Shown here: in pieces, positions 8,295-17,985 of the stretch | Numbering within the stretch: the first letter of the stretch is position 1 | How the letters are laid out: the number at the start of each line of letters is the position of its first letter | NCBI GenBank assembly: GCA_017608045.1 | Contig: JAFCGN010000006.1 | Span: 1-42,662 of the forward strand | Source of the DNA: Candidatus Parvarchaeota archaeon | GTDB lineage: Archaea; Nanobdellota; Nanobdellia; JAFCGN01 | Reading direction: 5' to 3' | DNA: 42,662 bases | Program-made: the position numbers and the translations under genes | Notes under the pieces: model-generated | Database searches by the model: none | Told to the model about the DNA's origin: nothing | What the model saw: the letters and a program-made list of their open reading frames with translations, nothing else

Positions 8295-9392
8295 TTATTT
8301 AGTCATTAAAGTGAAATAAATTTTCCTAAACATTTCAATATCACTTATCTTAACTTGCTCATTATTCTTATGAGCGTATTCAGGGTTTCCAGGACCAAAA
8401 ATGACCACATCCCCATACTTGCTTAAGTAAGAAGCTTCAGTCCAAGCCCATTTATACTTCAAATCACATTTACATGAATTAAGGATTTTATTAATTATTC
8501 TTGATTCCTTGCTCGTCATGAAAGAATCTCCTTTAAAAAGTATTTTTATCTTAACTTTAGGATCTATTCTTTCAGCAATTCTTAAAACTTTGTCTTGAAT
8601 CTCATCAATATTATAATTAGGATTCGCCCTAATGTTTATTTTAATAATGCATTTATCAGGCACTATGTTAGGAGCTCCTTCTGAGAGTATTGTTCCAACA
8701 TTAAAAGAAGTGTATCCGAAAAGCTCATCATAACCTTGGTATTCACTCTGTAATAATTCCATAACTTTATTAATAAAAGAGGTTGCATTAAGTATAGCAT
8801 TTTTATTCAGATTATTAGGTTGTAACATTGAAGAATGCATTCTTTCTCCATTAAAGATTAATTCAAGATCCAAGCAAGACTTTTGTCCAATAAACAAGTT
8901 ATTATTCGTTGGTTCAGCAACAATAATGTCTGCTCTCTCATTAAGTGAAAAATCCTTGCATAATTTGATTATGCCCTCCCCGCTTCCTTCCTCATCACTA
9001 GTAAAAATAACATAAACATCCTTAGATCTTTCCTTCTCTTTTAAGTAATCCTTACAAGCAAGCATTATAGAAGTTAATCCTGCTTTCATGTCGCACGCGC
9101 CTCTACCAAAAAGAACACCATTCCTCACTTCAGGAAGTAATTGTTCTTCATTACTAATCATAACAGTATCAGTATGTCCTGAAAGAATTAAAGGAGGCAT
9201 ATCACTCTCTTTAGTCCTAGGTATTTTTAGGATTAAATTAAAAGTTTTTTTATTCTTATTAACGTTTTTTACTTCAGGATTAACACCCAACCTCAAGAAA
9301 AAAGAACTAATAAACTCAATAATCTCTTTATTACTCTTATGAGTTTGTGAATCAATGCTTACTAACTTACTTAATAATTCTTCCTCATTCAT
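8295..9392 (-). CDS. M20-family peptidase/deacylase (ArgE/DapE type)
   Basis: LILSGHTDTV, GRGACDMKAGL, TSDEEGSGEG motifs. Confidence 0.9.
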   Translation of the reverse strand: MNEEELLSKLVSIDSQTHKSNKEIIEFISSFFLRLGVNPEVKNVNKNKKTFNLILKIPRTKESDMPPLILSGHTDTVMISNEEQLLPEVRNGVLFGRGACDMKAGLTSIMLACKDYLKEKERSKDVYVIFTSDEEGSGEGIIKLCKDFSLNERADIIVAEPTNNNLFIGQKSCLDLELIFNGERMHSSMLQPNNLNKNAILNATSFINKVMELLQSEYQGYDELFGYTSFNVGTILSEGAPNIVPDKCIIKINIRANPNYNIDEIQDKVLRIAERIDPKVKIKILFKGDSFMTSKESRIINKILNSCKCDLKYKWAWTEASYLSKYGDVVIFGPGNPEYAHKNNEQVKISDIEMFRKIYFTLMTK

Positions 9393-9469
9393 GCTTAAAT
9401 ACTACATTGTTAAATCCTTTTTATAATAATTTTCATTAAGGTGTGTGAGGATTTTTTTTATTGATTAAT

Positions 9470-10759
9470 TCATGGTTTCATTCTTGTTGGTGTTCTCGGG
9501 AAAGGAATCACGTCCCTGATGTGCTCAGCGTTCGTCAACCATCTTAACAATCTTGACATGCCCAAACCAAAACCACTGTGAGGCACTGTACCAAACCTTC
9601 TTAAATCCAAGTACCACTCATACTTCTTAGGGTCATCACCCTCCCTCTTCAAGTTCTCAATAATAACCTTAATATCCTCTTCTCTTTGACTTGAACCAAC
9701 TAATTCCCCGAAACCCTTAGGCGCTTGCAAGTCAGCGCACTTAACTAATTCAGGATTCCTATCATCAACTTTCATGTAAAAAGCTTTCATCCTCCTAGGC
9801 CAACTCGTAATAAATATTGGTTGACTCTCATCTTCAGTTAATAATCTCTCGTGTTCAGCGCCGAAATCATCACCGTACTCTATTCTCCCGCCTTTCTTTT
9901 GAATAATTCTTATTGCTTGTTCATAAGTAATTCTCTTAAAAGGAGTTTTAATGCTTAACAAGTACTTAGGGTCTCGCCCGAGCAACACTAATTCTTCCTT
10001 ACAATTCCTCGCAACAGAATGACAAACGTGCTTCACTAATTCCTCAATTATTCTCATGTTCTCCTCATTATCAACCCACGCAGCTTCTCCTTCAAGATGC
10101 CAGTACTCAGTAACGTGATTTCTCGTCCTGCTCTTCTCAGCTCTGAAGCTTGGTTGCAAGGAATAAACTCTTTCAAGAGAATAAATCATGGCTTCCAAGT
10201 GCATTTGATTCGTCTGACTTAAATAAGCTTTCTTCCCGAAATAATTAAAAGAGAATAAACTCCCTCCTTCCTCTCCTTTCGTGCTAACAATCTCAGGCCC
10301 TGTTACTTCATAAAAACCGTTTTTTTCAAAAAATTCTCTAGCAGCCTTAAATGCTTGCGCTCTTATTTTCATAAAGTATTTCATCCTATCACTCCTAATC
10401 CATAAATGCCTTTTATCAAGAAGGAATTCAGTGCTCTTATCCCTGTTAATAGGGTATCTCTCAGCTAAGCCAATAATTCTTATGCTCTCCACTAATAATT
10501 CAAAACCTCCTGGAGCTCGTTCATCAGCAACTATTTTGCCTTTAACCTCAATTGAACTCTCCTGAGTGACTTTTTGAGCATCATTCCATGCTTTAGAATC
10601 CCTCTTAACAGAGCATTGAATATTCTTATTAGAGGAATCCCTTAAAATTAAAAACATGATTGTCTTACTCACTCTCTTATTAGAAACCCATCCCCTGAGT
10701 GAAACTTTTTTTCCAACAAATTGTTTCTTCATTACTTCCTCAATTTTCTTGAATTTCAT
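9470..10759 (-). CDS. asnS: asparaginyl-tRNA synthetase
   Basis: Class II: VSLRGWV, FRAEKSRTRNHVTEYWHLEGEAAW, SGFGLGMSRLLRWL. Confidence 0.93.
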   Translation of the reverse strand: MKFKKIEEVMKKQFVGKKVSLRGWVSNKRVSKTIMFLILRDSSNKNIQCSVKRDSKAWNDAQKVTQESSIEVKGKIVADERAPGGFELLVESIRIIGLAERYPINRDKSTEFLLDKRHLWIRSDRMKYFMKIRAQAFKAAREFFEKNGFYEVTGPEIVSTKGEEGGSLFSFNYFGKKAYLSQTNQMHLEAMIYSLERVYSLQPSFRAEKSRTRNHVTEYWHLEGEAAWVDNEENMRIIEELVKHVCHSVARNCKEELVLLGRDPKYLLSIKTPFKRITYEQAIRIIQKKGGRIEYGDDFGAEHERLLTEDESQPIFITSWPRRMKAFYMKVDDRNPELVKCADLQAPKGFGELVGSSQREEDIKVIIENLKREGDDPKKYEWYLDLRRFGTVPHSGFGLGMSRLLRWLTNAEHIRDVIPFPRTPTRMKP

Positions 10760-10888
10760 GCTTAATACACCAATAAAAATATGTTAATTAAACAAATTTA
10801 ATTCTTTCGAAATAAATGATTTTTTTAAAACAAGTAATTCTTAAAAATAGTGGTTTTCATAATTTTTTTTATTAGTGGGTGAGAATGA

Positions 10889-11725
10889 TTGTTCAGTAAG
10901 TCAGTTATTTGTTATTTTCAAGATAAAAAGAATAAGCATGTGGATAGGGTTCGTCTTGCTGAGAATGTTTATGAAGAAGTAAGTAAGTACGCGAGTTCTG
11001 AATTAATTAATCTTTTTGATCAAGGGATTAATTATGATTTTAATGGATTAGTAATTAGTGTTGGTGGTGATGGTTGTTTTCTTGGAAGCACGCATATTTT
11101 CAGGAATTTTAATAATCATTATTTATTAGTTGGTGTTAAGGGTAAGAGTTTAAGCGCTTATGCTGAAACAAATTATAAGCGTTACGAGTTTGATTTAAAT
11201 AAGGTTTTTAATAATAAGTTCAGAGTTCTTAAAGCGTTCAGGATTGGAGCTGAAACTAAAAAAGAAAGCACTTGGTGTTGTATTAATGAATTAGTTGTTT
11301 TTCCTCAAGAACAAGGTAAGATGCTTGAATACGAGTTAATCGCTAATCATGAGGGCAGGATCACGAGTTTTAGTGATGGTAGGAGCACTTCATTATTATT
11401 CTCAACTCCTTGCGGTTCATCAGCTTATGCTTTAAGTGCTGGCGGTTCAATCCTTCACAGTAGTTTGAATTTAATTAATATTGTTCCTGAATCACCTAAT
11501 AAGAGCGTGGTTAGTAATAAGAGGGTTAAGAATTCTGAAAGAGATTCTGAGAACCTCATAACTCCATACGTGTGGCCGGGTAATACTGAATTAATTCTTA
11601 AATTAAAGTATGATGGATTAATCATTCCTGACGGAAGAAGTTTTGACAAAATAAGAGTTCTTGCTAATGAAGAAATTATTATTAAAAAAAGGGAGAGCGC
11701 TAATTTAATCAAGTTATTAGATTAA
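10889..11725 (+). CDS. NAD kinase (ATP-NAD kinase family)
   Basis: VISVGGDGCFL (GGDG) and STPCGSSAYALSAGG motifs; TTG start with an in-frame stop immediately upstream. Confidence 0.85.
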   Translation: MFSKSVICYFQDKKNKHVDRVRLAENVYEEVSKYASSELINLFDQGINYDFNGLVISVGGDGCFLGSTHIFRNFNNHYLLVGVKGKSLSAYAETNYKRYEFDLNKVFNNKFRVLKAFRIGAETKKESTWCCINELVVFPQEQGKMLEYELIANHEGRITSFSDGRSTSLLFSTPCGSSAYALSAGGSILHSSLNLINIVPESPNKSVVSNKRVKNSERDSENLITPYVWPGNTELILKLKYDGLIIPDGRSFDKIRVLANEEIIIKKRESANLIKLLD

Positions 11726-12902
11726 TTTTTTCTTTTATTGTTTTTCTTAGTTCTTCAAGTTTTTCTTTTGAATAAGTTCCTGAACCAAATAATTGTTGTT
11801 CATTGCCTCCTCCTTTTCCTTCAATTATTTGAAGTAATTCCTTGAATAATGGTTTAAGTTCTAAAGAATTATTCTTTGATTTCGCTATTGTTATAAAGAT
11901 TTTCTCGTGTTTAATATTAACGAAGATTATTAATGAAGTCTCATTACGTATTATTTCATTAATTCTTCGTTGCATTAGTTTTTGCTCAGCATTAATGAAT
12001 TCATTATAATAAATGCCTGGCTTAATTGGTTTAATGTTCTTTATTATCCTTTGATTCAATCTTCTTAGTGCTTGTTTAAGCTCGTTCCTTTCTTGTATTA
12101 AATTTTTTATAGCCATTAATGAATTATTTTCATCCAATTTTAATTCTTCTAAAATTTCATGCAATAATGCATTACTCTCGCTTGAATAATTTAATGCTTC
12201 CTCTCCAATAGAAAATGAAATCTCGTACTCATTATGCCCTAAACTATGATAATTATTTATGTGTAAGTACCCGAGCTCTTTAGTATTTTTAACATGAACT
12301 CCTGTGCAAGCAGCAACATCAAAATCACCAATAAAAATTATTCTCGCCTCTTTAACTCCTTTCTTTTTAAGAGAATCATACTTAATTCTTATGTTTTCTA
12401 TATTTTTAGCATCCTCCAAACTAACAATTTTTTGTTTAACTTCTAAACCATTTAAAATTTGTTTATTAGCAATGCTTTGCGCATTCCCTAAACCCTTCCA
12501 ATCAATTCTTCCTCTAACATAAAACTTAAATCCTTCTTCTTCAAGTCTTACTTTAATAACTTCAAGTTCAGGCAGGACCTTGTTTAAACTCCTAAACAAA
12601 AGATGTTCTGCTGTATGAGCTTTCATCAAAGAATACCTTCTTCTCCAATCAATTCTCATCAAAACTTCCTCGCCAACAACAAATTTCTTAGAAACTTCAT
12701 ACCAAACACCATCCTTTTCTTTGAAAGCATTTAATATTTTCTCACCATTTACAGTTGCTCTGTCTCTTGCTTGACCTCCTCCTCCAGGGTAAATAATTGT
12801 TTTATCAAACTTCAACAAAAATGTTTTACTTAATGGTTTTACAGAAACCACTCTAGTCCTAATTTCTTTAACATAAGGCGCATCATAATAAAACTCTTTC
12901 AT
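11709..12902 (-). CDS. alanyl-tRNA editing protein, AlaX-L type (with DHHA1-like C-terminus)
   Basis: YPGGGGQARDRA, KAHTAEHLL, ACTGVHVKNTKELG zinc/editing motifs; C-terminal GKGGGNEQQLFGSG (DHHA1-like). Confidence 0.88.
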   Translation of the reverse strand: MKEFYYDAPYVKEIRTRVVSVKPLSKTFLLKFDKTIIYPGGGGQARDRATVNGEKILNAFKEKDGVWYEVSKKFVVGEEVLMRIDWRRRYSLMKAHTAEHLLFRSLNKVLPELEVIKVRLEEEGFKFYVRGRIDWKGLGNAQSIANKQILNGLEVKQKIVSLEDAKNIENIRIKYDSLKKKGVKEARIIFIGDFDVAACTGVHVKNTKELGYLHINNYHSLGHNEYEISFSIGEEALNYSSESNALLHEILEELKLDENNSLMAIKNLIQERNELKQALRRLNQRIIKNIKPIKPGIYYNEFINAEQKLMQRRINEIIRNETSLIIFVNIKHEKIFITIAKSKNNSLELKPLFKELLQIIEGKGGGNEQQLFGSGTYSKEKLEELRKTIKEKINLIT

Positions 12903-12996
12903 GAGTTTTAATCCAACAAAACTAATTAAAAAAAGTTTCCAAATAAAAAATCCGCAAGAATAAAAAATGTTGGAGGTAATAGTGTTTTATTCAAGT

Positions 12997-13125
12997 TTAA
13001 TCTTCAAAATCCTCGTAGTCATCGACTTCTTCATCCATGTAATCATCGTCGTAATCTGTTTCGTAATCGTCGCTTTCATAATCATCCATATAATCTGTTT
13101 CGTAATCGTCGCTTTCATAATCCAC
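12997..13125 (-). CDS. hyperacidic Asp/Glu/Tyr tandem-repeat microprotein (42 aa)
   Basis: GTG start 5 nt after RBS gaggtga; VDYESDDYETDYMDDYESDDYETDYDDDYMDEEVDDYEDFED*; two 13-aa repeats. Not in the supplied ORF track. Confidence 0.7.
   Translation of the reverse strand: MDYESDDYETDYMDDYESDDYETDYDDDYMDEEVDDYEDFED
13052..13122. repeat. tandem 39-bp coding repeat
   Basis: taatctgtttcgtaatcgtcgctttcataatc is identical at 13052-13083 and 13091-13122. Confidence 0.95.
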
Positions 13126-13209
13126 AACGATCACCTCGCAATTTTTACAAATCTTTTAATTTCTCCTTATTTAAATCTTTTTGTATTATTTATTTAGAAA
13201 TCATATTCT

Positions 13210-14610
13210 TCATTTTCTTTTAGACAATTCTTCCTTTAAAATTCTTGAAATTGTTCCTCCGTCCGCCCTGCCCTTAAACTCTTTCATAAGAAGACCCATA
13301 AGCATTTTAAATGCTCTGTCCTCTTTTAATATTTCTTTTTTGGATTCCAAAAGCTTGATTACTGACTTTCTTAATTCATTTTCATCAATTGTTTTAATCA
13401 AGAATTTATTTAACTCGGATAAGGACATGTTTTGTTTCAAAATTTTTTTTGCATTTTCTTTGTCAATTTTTTTCTTTTGAAGACAGTAAAGAACTTTTTC
13501 TAAAAGCTTATTATCTGCATTCTTATTAATTAATAAATAAGTTGAGGTTAATTTTGGATTATTAATTTTTGAATTAATAGATTTAAATTTTTCATACAAT
13601 CCTGACCGCTTAATTTGTTCTGCAAGTTCCTCATTCAAACCAAGCTTAATCAATTCGTTTTTAACATCAATAATTCTTGGAAGTGTTTTTTTTGCTTCAT
13701 TAATGATTTCTTTTGTTATTAATATTGGAAGTTCGTCTGTTTCAGGATACATTCTGCTTGCACTTGCTAAAGGACGTAAATACTTTGTTGTATCATCATT
13801 TAAAGTTGCTCTCACATGAGGTATTACCTTCTTTTCTTTTAATTGTCTTCTTATTTCATTGTTTATGACTCTCGGCATGTGCTTAACATTTTGCAATCCT
13901 TTTATTTCCACTCTTGCTCCATTTTTAATAGAAACATTAACATCTTGTCTTATTGTTCCTATTCCTCTTTTTATTTTCAAATTTCTGCTAAGCTCTCTTA
14001 ATTTAAGCGCTACTTCAAGAGCATGTGATGGGGTTTCAATCACTGGAGAAGTCATTAATTCAATAAGTGGTGTGCCTTGCCTGTCAAGCGCCCAATGAAT
14101 TTCTTTTTCATTCTCTCTTATTCTCCTGCATGAATCCTCTTCCAAAACAAGACTCTCAATTGGAACCCTGCCTCTTGATGTTTCAATAAAACCATTTGTT
14201 GCTATAAGTGCTGTTCTTTGAAATCCAGTGGTTATTGAGCCATCAATTATGGTTTTCCGCATAATTTGAACTTCATCAACTAATTTCATTTTAAGCAAAA
14301 GCGCTAACTGAATTGCAATAATTAAGGCATCCTTGTTTATCTCATGAGGTGGCTCTGAATCCATATCAACTAAACAACTACTCTCAAAATTTCCGTAATA
14401 AACCATTGTTTTCCTTTTTTTAAATTCATTAAGAGCAGATTCATCAATATCTCCTGATTCTCCTACAACAGGCATGAGTTTTCTTTTAAAAGAAAAATCA
14501 AATTTATTGCTTATTACTGTATTACATGAACAAAACAATTTTCTTGTATCTAATTGCTGATGTATTTCAAGACCACACTTAAACCCTAATTTTTTGTAAT
14601 TAAAATCCAA
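13210..14610 (-). CDS. gatE: Glu-tRNA(Gln) amidotransferase subunit E, shortened form
   Basis: FKCGLEIHQQLDTRKLFC, ETSRGRVPIESLVLEEDSCR, RQDVNVSI, RVEIKGLQNV, YLRPLASASRMYPETDELPI, C-terminal FKGRADGGTISRILKEEL. Preferred start is TTG 14610 (RBS ggtgat), not 14679; adjacent gatD. Confidence 0.93.
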   Translation of the reverse strand: MDFNYKKLGFKCGLEIHQQLDTRKLFCSCNTVISNKFDFSFKRKLMPVVGESGDIDESALNEFKKRKTMVYYGNFESSCLVDMDSEPPHEINKDALIIAIQLALLLKMKLVDEVQIMRKTIIDGSITTGFQRTALIATNGFIETSRGRVPIESLVLEEDSCRRIRENEKEIHWALDRQGTPLIELMTSPVIETPSHALEVALKLRELSRNLKIKRGIGTIRQDVNVSIKNGARVEIKGLQNVKHMPRVINNEIRRQLKEKKVIPHVRATLNDDTTKYLRPLASASRMYPETDELPILITKEIINEAKKTLPRIIDVKNELIKLGLNEELAEQIKRSGLYEKFKSINSKINNPKLTSTYLLINKNADNKLLEKVLYCLQKKKIDKENAKKILKQNMSLSELNKFLIKTIDENELRKSVIKLLESKKEILKEDRAFKMLMGLLMKEFKGRADGGTISRILKEELSKRK

Positions 14611-15913
14611 GATTATCACCAACAATATTTTTTTCTTCAAACTCGCCCACAAGATTTGTCTTAAACATTTTCTTAGCATGCTCTAAGTTTTTTGCATTTC
14701 CAAGCACAACACCTAATTTCACTAATGCACTCTCTGCATGCAAATCCTTACCCCATAAAACGCCTGTTTTATTCAGCAATCTCAAATTCCTATACACTCT
14801 ATTATTTGTTCTGCCATTAATTGTGCTCGTACAAATTACAATAATCACACCCTTATCAACTAATTTTTTAATTATTGGAAGCCAATTATTTTTTAACCCA
14901 GCATCCTTGCCTGGAACATGACCTAATCCCGTGCCTTCAATCACAAGCCCTTCATACCCTTTTTTATAATACCATTCCAAGATTTTTGGATCACTGTTTG
15001 GATAAACTTTCAATAATCCAACTTTAGCATAATTTAGTTTTAAATCAATTCTTCTTTTTTCTTTCTCACGCTTGTGATAATCTTTTCTTAAAAATTCTTT
15101 TTTTCCATCCTCCCATAATCTCACAAAAGGCATTGTATTCACAGGTTGAAAAGCATCTCTTCTTGAAGAATGATTTTTTCTAACTTTAGTGCCTTTAATA
15201 GCATAACAAAAATCATCATTTATTGAACCATGCATCACCACGCTTACTTCAGCAATATCAGTAGTGCAGTAATGAGCAGCACACAATAAATTCAATCTTC
15301 CATCAAAACTACCCCTATCAGGAGAGCGTTGCGCTCCAACTAACGCAATAGGTATGGGTGGAACACCTATCATAAAATTAAGCACTGCACTTGTTAATGC
15401 AAGAGTATCTGTTCCATGAGTAATGATGATTGCATCAACTCCGTTTTCTACCTCTTTTTTTACAACTCCTGCTATTTTTTTCCAATGATTAACATTAATA
15501 TCTTCACTTGCAATAGAAAAAAGATTAATCACTTTATTTATATTTATTATATTACCTATTTCAGGCACAGTAGCAAGAATTTCCTCAGGAGTTCTGCACA
15601 TAAAAACTCCTCCTGTTTTGTAATCTACGTGCGTGCCTATTGTCCCACCTGTCCCAATTATTGTTACATTCGGCAGTTCTGGATTTTTTTTAAACCTTAT
15701 TTTAGGAATTCTTCCAGGTTTTAAAACAGATTTTTTAATTAAATCAATTTCAATGTTCTTATCTTTTTTAATCCCTACGTTATAACCCGAAGATAACTTC
15801 AGTATTAAAATATCTTTGTTTGAAGCATCTGTTGTGGGGAGTAAGATTCCTTCATATTCTGCATCGCCTTTTTTCACTTTTATTTTATCTCCAACACTAA
15901 CTTTATTTTTCAT
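14600..15913 (-). CDS. gatD: Glu-tRNA(Gln) amidotransferase subunit D
   Basis: IIGTGGTIGTHVDYKTGGV, ITHGTDTLALTSA, GAQRSPDRGSFDGRLNL asparaginase-like motifs plus N-terminal GatD domain. Confidence 0.95.
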   Translation of the reverse strand: MKNKVSVGDKIKVKKGDAEYEGILLPTTDASNKDILILKLSSGYNVGIKKDKNIEIDLIKKSVLKPGRIPKIRFKKNPELPNVTIIGTGGTIGTHVDYKTGGVFMCRTPEEILATVPEIGNIININKVINLFSIASEDINVNHWKKIAGVVKKEVENGVDAIIITHGTDTLALTSAVLNFMIGVPPIPIALVGAQRSPDRGSFDGRLNLLCAAHYCTTDIAEVSVVMHGSINDDFCYAIKGTKVRKNHSSRRDAFQPVNTMPFVRLWEDGKKEFLRKDYHKREKEKRRIDLKLNYAKVGLLKVYPNSDPKILEWYYKKGYEGLVIEGTGLGHVPGKDAGLKNNWLPIIKKLVDKGVIIVICTSTINGRTNNRVYRNLRLLNKTGVLWGKDLHAESALVKLGVVLGNAKNLEHAKKMFKTNLVGEFEEKNIVGDNLGF

Positions 15914-15929
15914 TTAATCTCACCAAATT

Positions 15930-16238
15930 TTACAAGTACGCAGGATTTATTATTATGGATTCCAAATCAATGAGTATTGTTTCAAGACCCCATAATTCAT
16001 CATATTCTTCAAGAAACTTAATAAAATCTTCAACCCTTATTTTACCATATGTTGTGGGAACAATTTTTGTTTTCTTAAATTCAAGTCCATATTTTTTGTG
16101 CAAATTTTCAAAAGCAGTTTCTTCAGAAATCTGTCCTTCCCTTCTTATTTTTATTTCCACTTCATCTATGTCAGAGTATCCTAAAACATTTAATATTCTT
16201 TTAATTTTTTCTAAAACTCTTTGAAGGTCTTCTCTCAT
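15930..16238 (-). CDS. hypothetical protein
   Basis: 102-aa ORF packed between gatD and lig with a 4-nt overlap to lig. Confidence 0.7.
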   Translation of the reverse strand: MREDLQRVLEKIKRILNVLGYSDIDEVEIKIRREGQISEETAFENLHKKYGLEFKKTKIVPTTYGKIRVEDFIKFLEEYDELWGLETILIDLESIIINPAYL

Positions 16239-17935
16239 AATCTTCCCTGAAACTGTGATTCATAATTAAATTTTACTTTATTCAAGTCATCAACTTCATT
16301 TAAACGTTTCTCATACCTTACTTGTTTTAATGTGGGAAATCTTAAAGCAAAACCAGAAGTATATTTCGGTGATTTCTGTATTTCTTGATAACTAACTTCA
16401 AGAATTACTTGTGGTTTAACAATAACTTCTCTTCCTCTTGTTTCAAGAATTAATGGTTTTAACAATCTTGTTATTTCTTCATATTGCTCCTCTGTAGGAC
16501 CTGAACTAAGTTTTCCAATTGTTAAAAATTCATCTTTCTTCGGATGCTTGCACGCAAGAAGGTAAGAGCTTAAAAATTTGCTTCTTTTGCCTTGCCCCCA
16601 TTCTGCACCTACAACAACTAAATCAAAAGATTCAAGTCCTGGTTTTAACTTAACGCCATAACCCACTCTTTTTCCTGGTTGATATTTTGCTTTCATTGAT
16701 TTTATCATAACGCCTTCTTGCTTTTCACCAAGTGCTTTATTAAAAAATTCTTCTGCTTCTTTTTCATCACTTGTTATTATTCTTGGGCAAGTATTAAGGT
16801 CAGGATTTTTTTTTATTATTTTTGAAACAATTTTTATTCTCTTTTCCAATGGCTCATCCATAAGAGCCTTCCCATTATGAAAAAGGCAATCAAAAACAAA
16901 GGTTTTAACAGGCATTTCTTTAACCATTTTTTCAATATGATACTTTCTCTTTATCCTTCTACTCAATTTTTGGAAGGGTATAAAATTTTTTTTATCTTTT
17001 GATAATCCAACTGTTTCAGAATCAAGAATGCAGGAATCGCAATTTAAGTTTTTACGTGCATATTTAACAATGTCTGGAAATTGGTTTGTCACATCTTCTA
17101 ATCGGCGAGTAAATATTTTCAAAAGATTTCTTTTCTTATCATAATGAATTTGCGTTCTTAATCCATCAAATTTATACTCAATAATTGCAGGTTTTCCAAC
17201 AACCTTAAAAGCTTCTTTTACATTATTCACTTTTATGTAAAGCATGCTTTGAATAGGTGTTCCAACCCGTAATGATATTTTTTTTAATCCTTTCCCTCCT
17301 TTCAATAAACTTATTTTAGCAACCTCACCATAATCTCCTGCCATGTCATACGCTCTTTCAACAATCTCTTTCGGTATTTTAAATGCTTTTGAAATCGAAT
17401 CTCTTAATACTCCGTCACCCACTCCAAGCCTTAACTTCCCAAGAATCATTCTCACTATATACTTTGATTCAATAGGCGTTGCATTAGTAAGAAGCTCGCT
17501 TATTAAAGCAACTTTTTTACTTACAGTTCCTGCACCCTCAAGCATACTAATTAAATTAAAGTTTTCAATTATTTTTGAAAGAGTTAAACTTCTTGACAAA
17601 AGAGTATGTTGAGTTTTTTGCCTAACTGCTTTTTCAGCAACATCTCCTAAATCCCCAGTTTCCCTCCAATAATCCTTTACTTTTTTTTCATTTATTCCTG
17701 TTGCTGAACAAATTGCTTTTATTATCAAACTATTAGCAACTCCTAATTCTTTCTTATCTATATCTGAAAAAACTTTTCCTCTAACAAAATGAGAAATCCA
17801 ATAAATATCAGTTTCATTGCATTTTTTTAAGAACTCTGAAAGTATTCTTGTTTTTTCAAGAGAACTATTTGTTTTATTTAATTCTTCAAGTAATACCACA
17901 ACTTCCGAAAATTTCATTATTACACCTTTTACCAT
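16235..17935 (-). CDS. lig: ATP-dependent DNA ligase (archaeal type)
   Basis: IIEYKFDGLRTQIHYD (KxDG active site), ILDSETVG, EGVMIKSMKAKYQPGKR. Confidence 0.95.
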   Translation of the reverse strand: MVKGVIMKFSEVVVLLEELNKTNSSLEKTRILSEFLKKCNETDIYWISHFVRGKVFSDIDKKELGVANSLIIKAICSATGINEKKVKDYWRETGDLGDVAEKAVRQKTQHTLLSRSLTLSKIIENFNLISMLEGAGTVSKKVALISELLTNATPIESKYIVRMILGKLRLGVGDGVLRDSISKAFKIPKEIVERAYDMAGDYGEVAKISLLKGGKGLKKISLRVGTPIQSMLYIKVNNVKEAFKVVGKPAIIEYKFDGLRTQIHYDKKRNLLKIFTRRLEDVTNQFPDIVKYARKNLNCDSCILDSETVGLSKDKKNFIPFQKLSRRIKRKYHIEKMVKEMPVKTFVFDCLFHNGKALMDEPLEKRIKIVSKIIKKNPDLNTCPRIITSDEKEAEEFFNKALGEKQEGVMIKSMKAKYQPGKRVGYGVKLKPGLESFDLVVVGAEWGQGKRSKFLSSYLLACKHPKKDEFLTIGKLSSGPTEEQYEEITRLLKPLILETRGREVIVKPQVILEVSYQEIQKSPKYTSGFALRFPTLKQVRYEKRLNEVDDLNKVKFNYESQFQGRL

Positions 17936-17985
17936 AAAATCTTTATAGAAAATTTAATAATTTTCAGGCTTATTTATTTTTAGTT

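Noticed and set aside
13052-13122. Short direct repeats as a possible CRISPR or iteron array
   Set aside because: Only two copies with a 7-bp gap; periodicity is 39 nt (13 codons) and explained by the acidic repeat protein.
12967-13197. 76-aa plus-strand hydrophobic repeat ORF
   Set aside because: Antisense to the acidic microprotein, which has the RBS; hydrophobicity is the mirror of GAY/GAN codons.
15416-15724. 102-aa Tyr/Cys/Asn-rich plus-strand ORF
   Set aside because: Antisense shadow of gatD.
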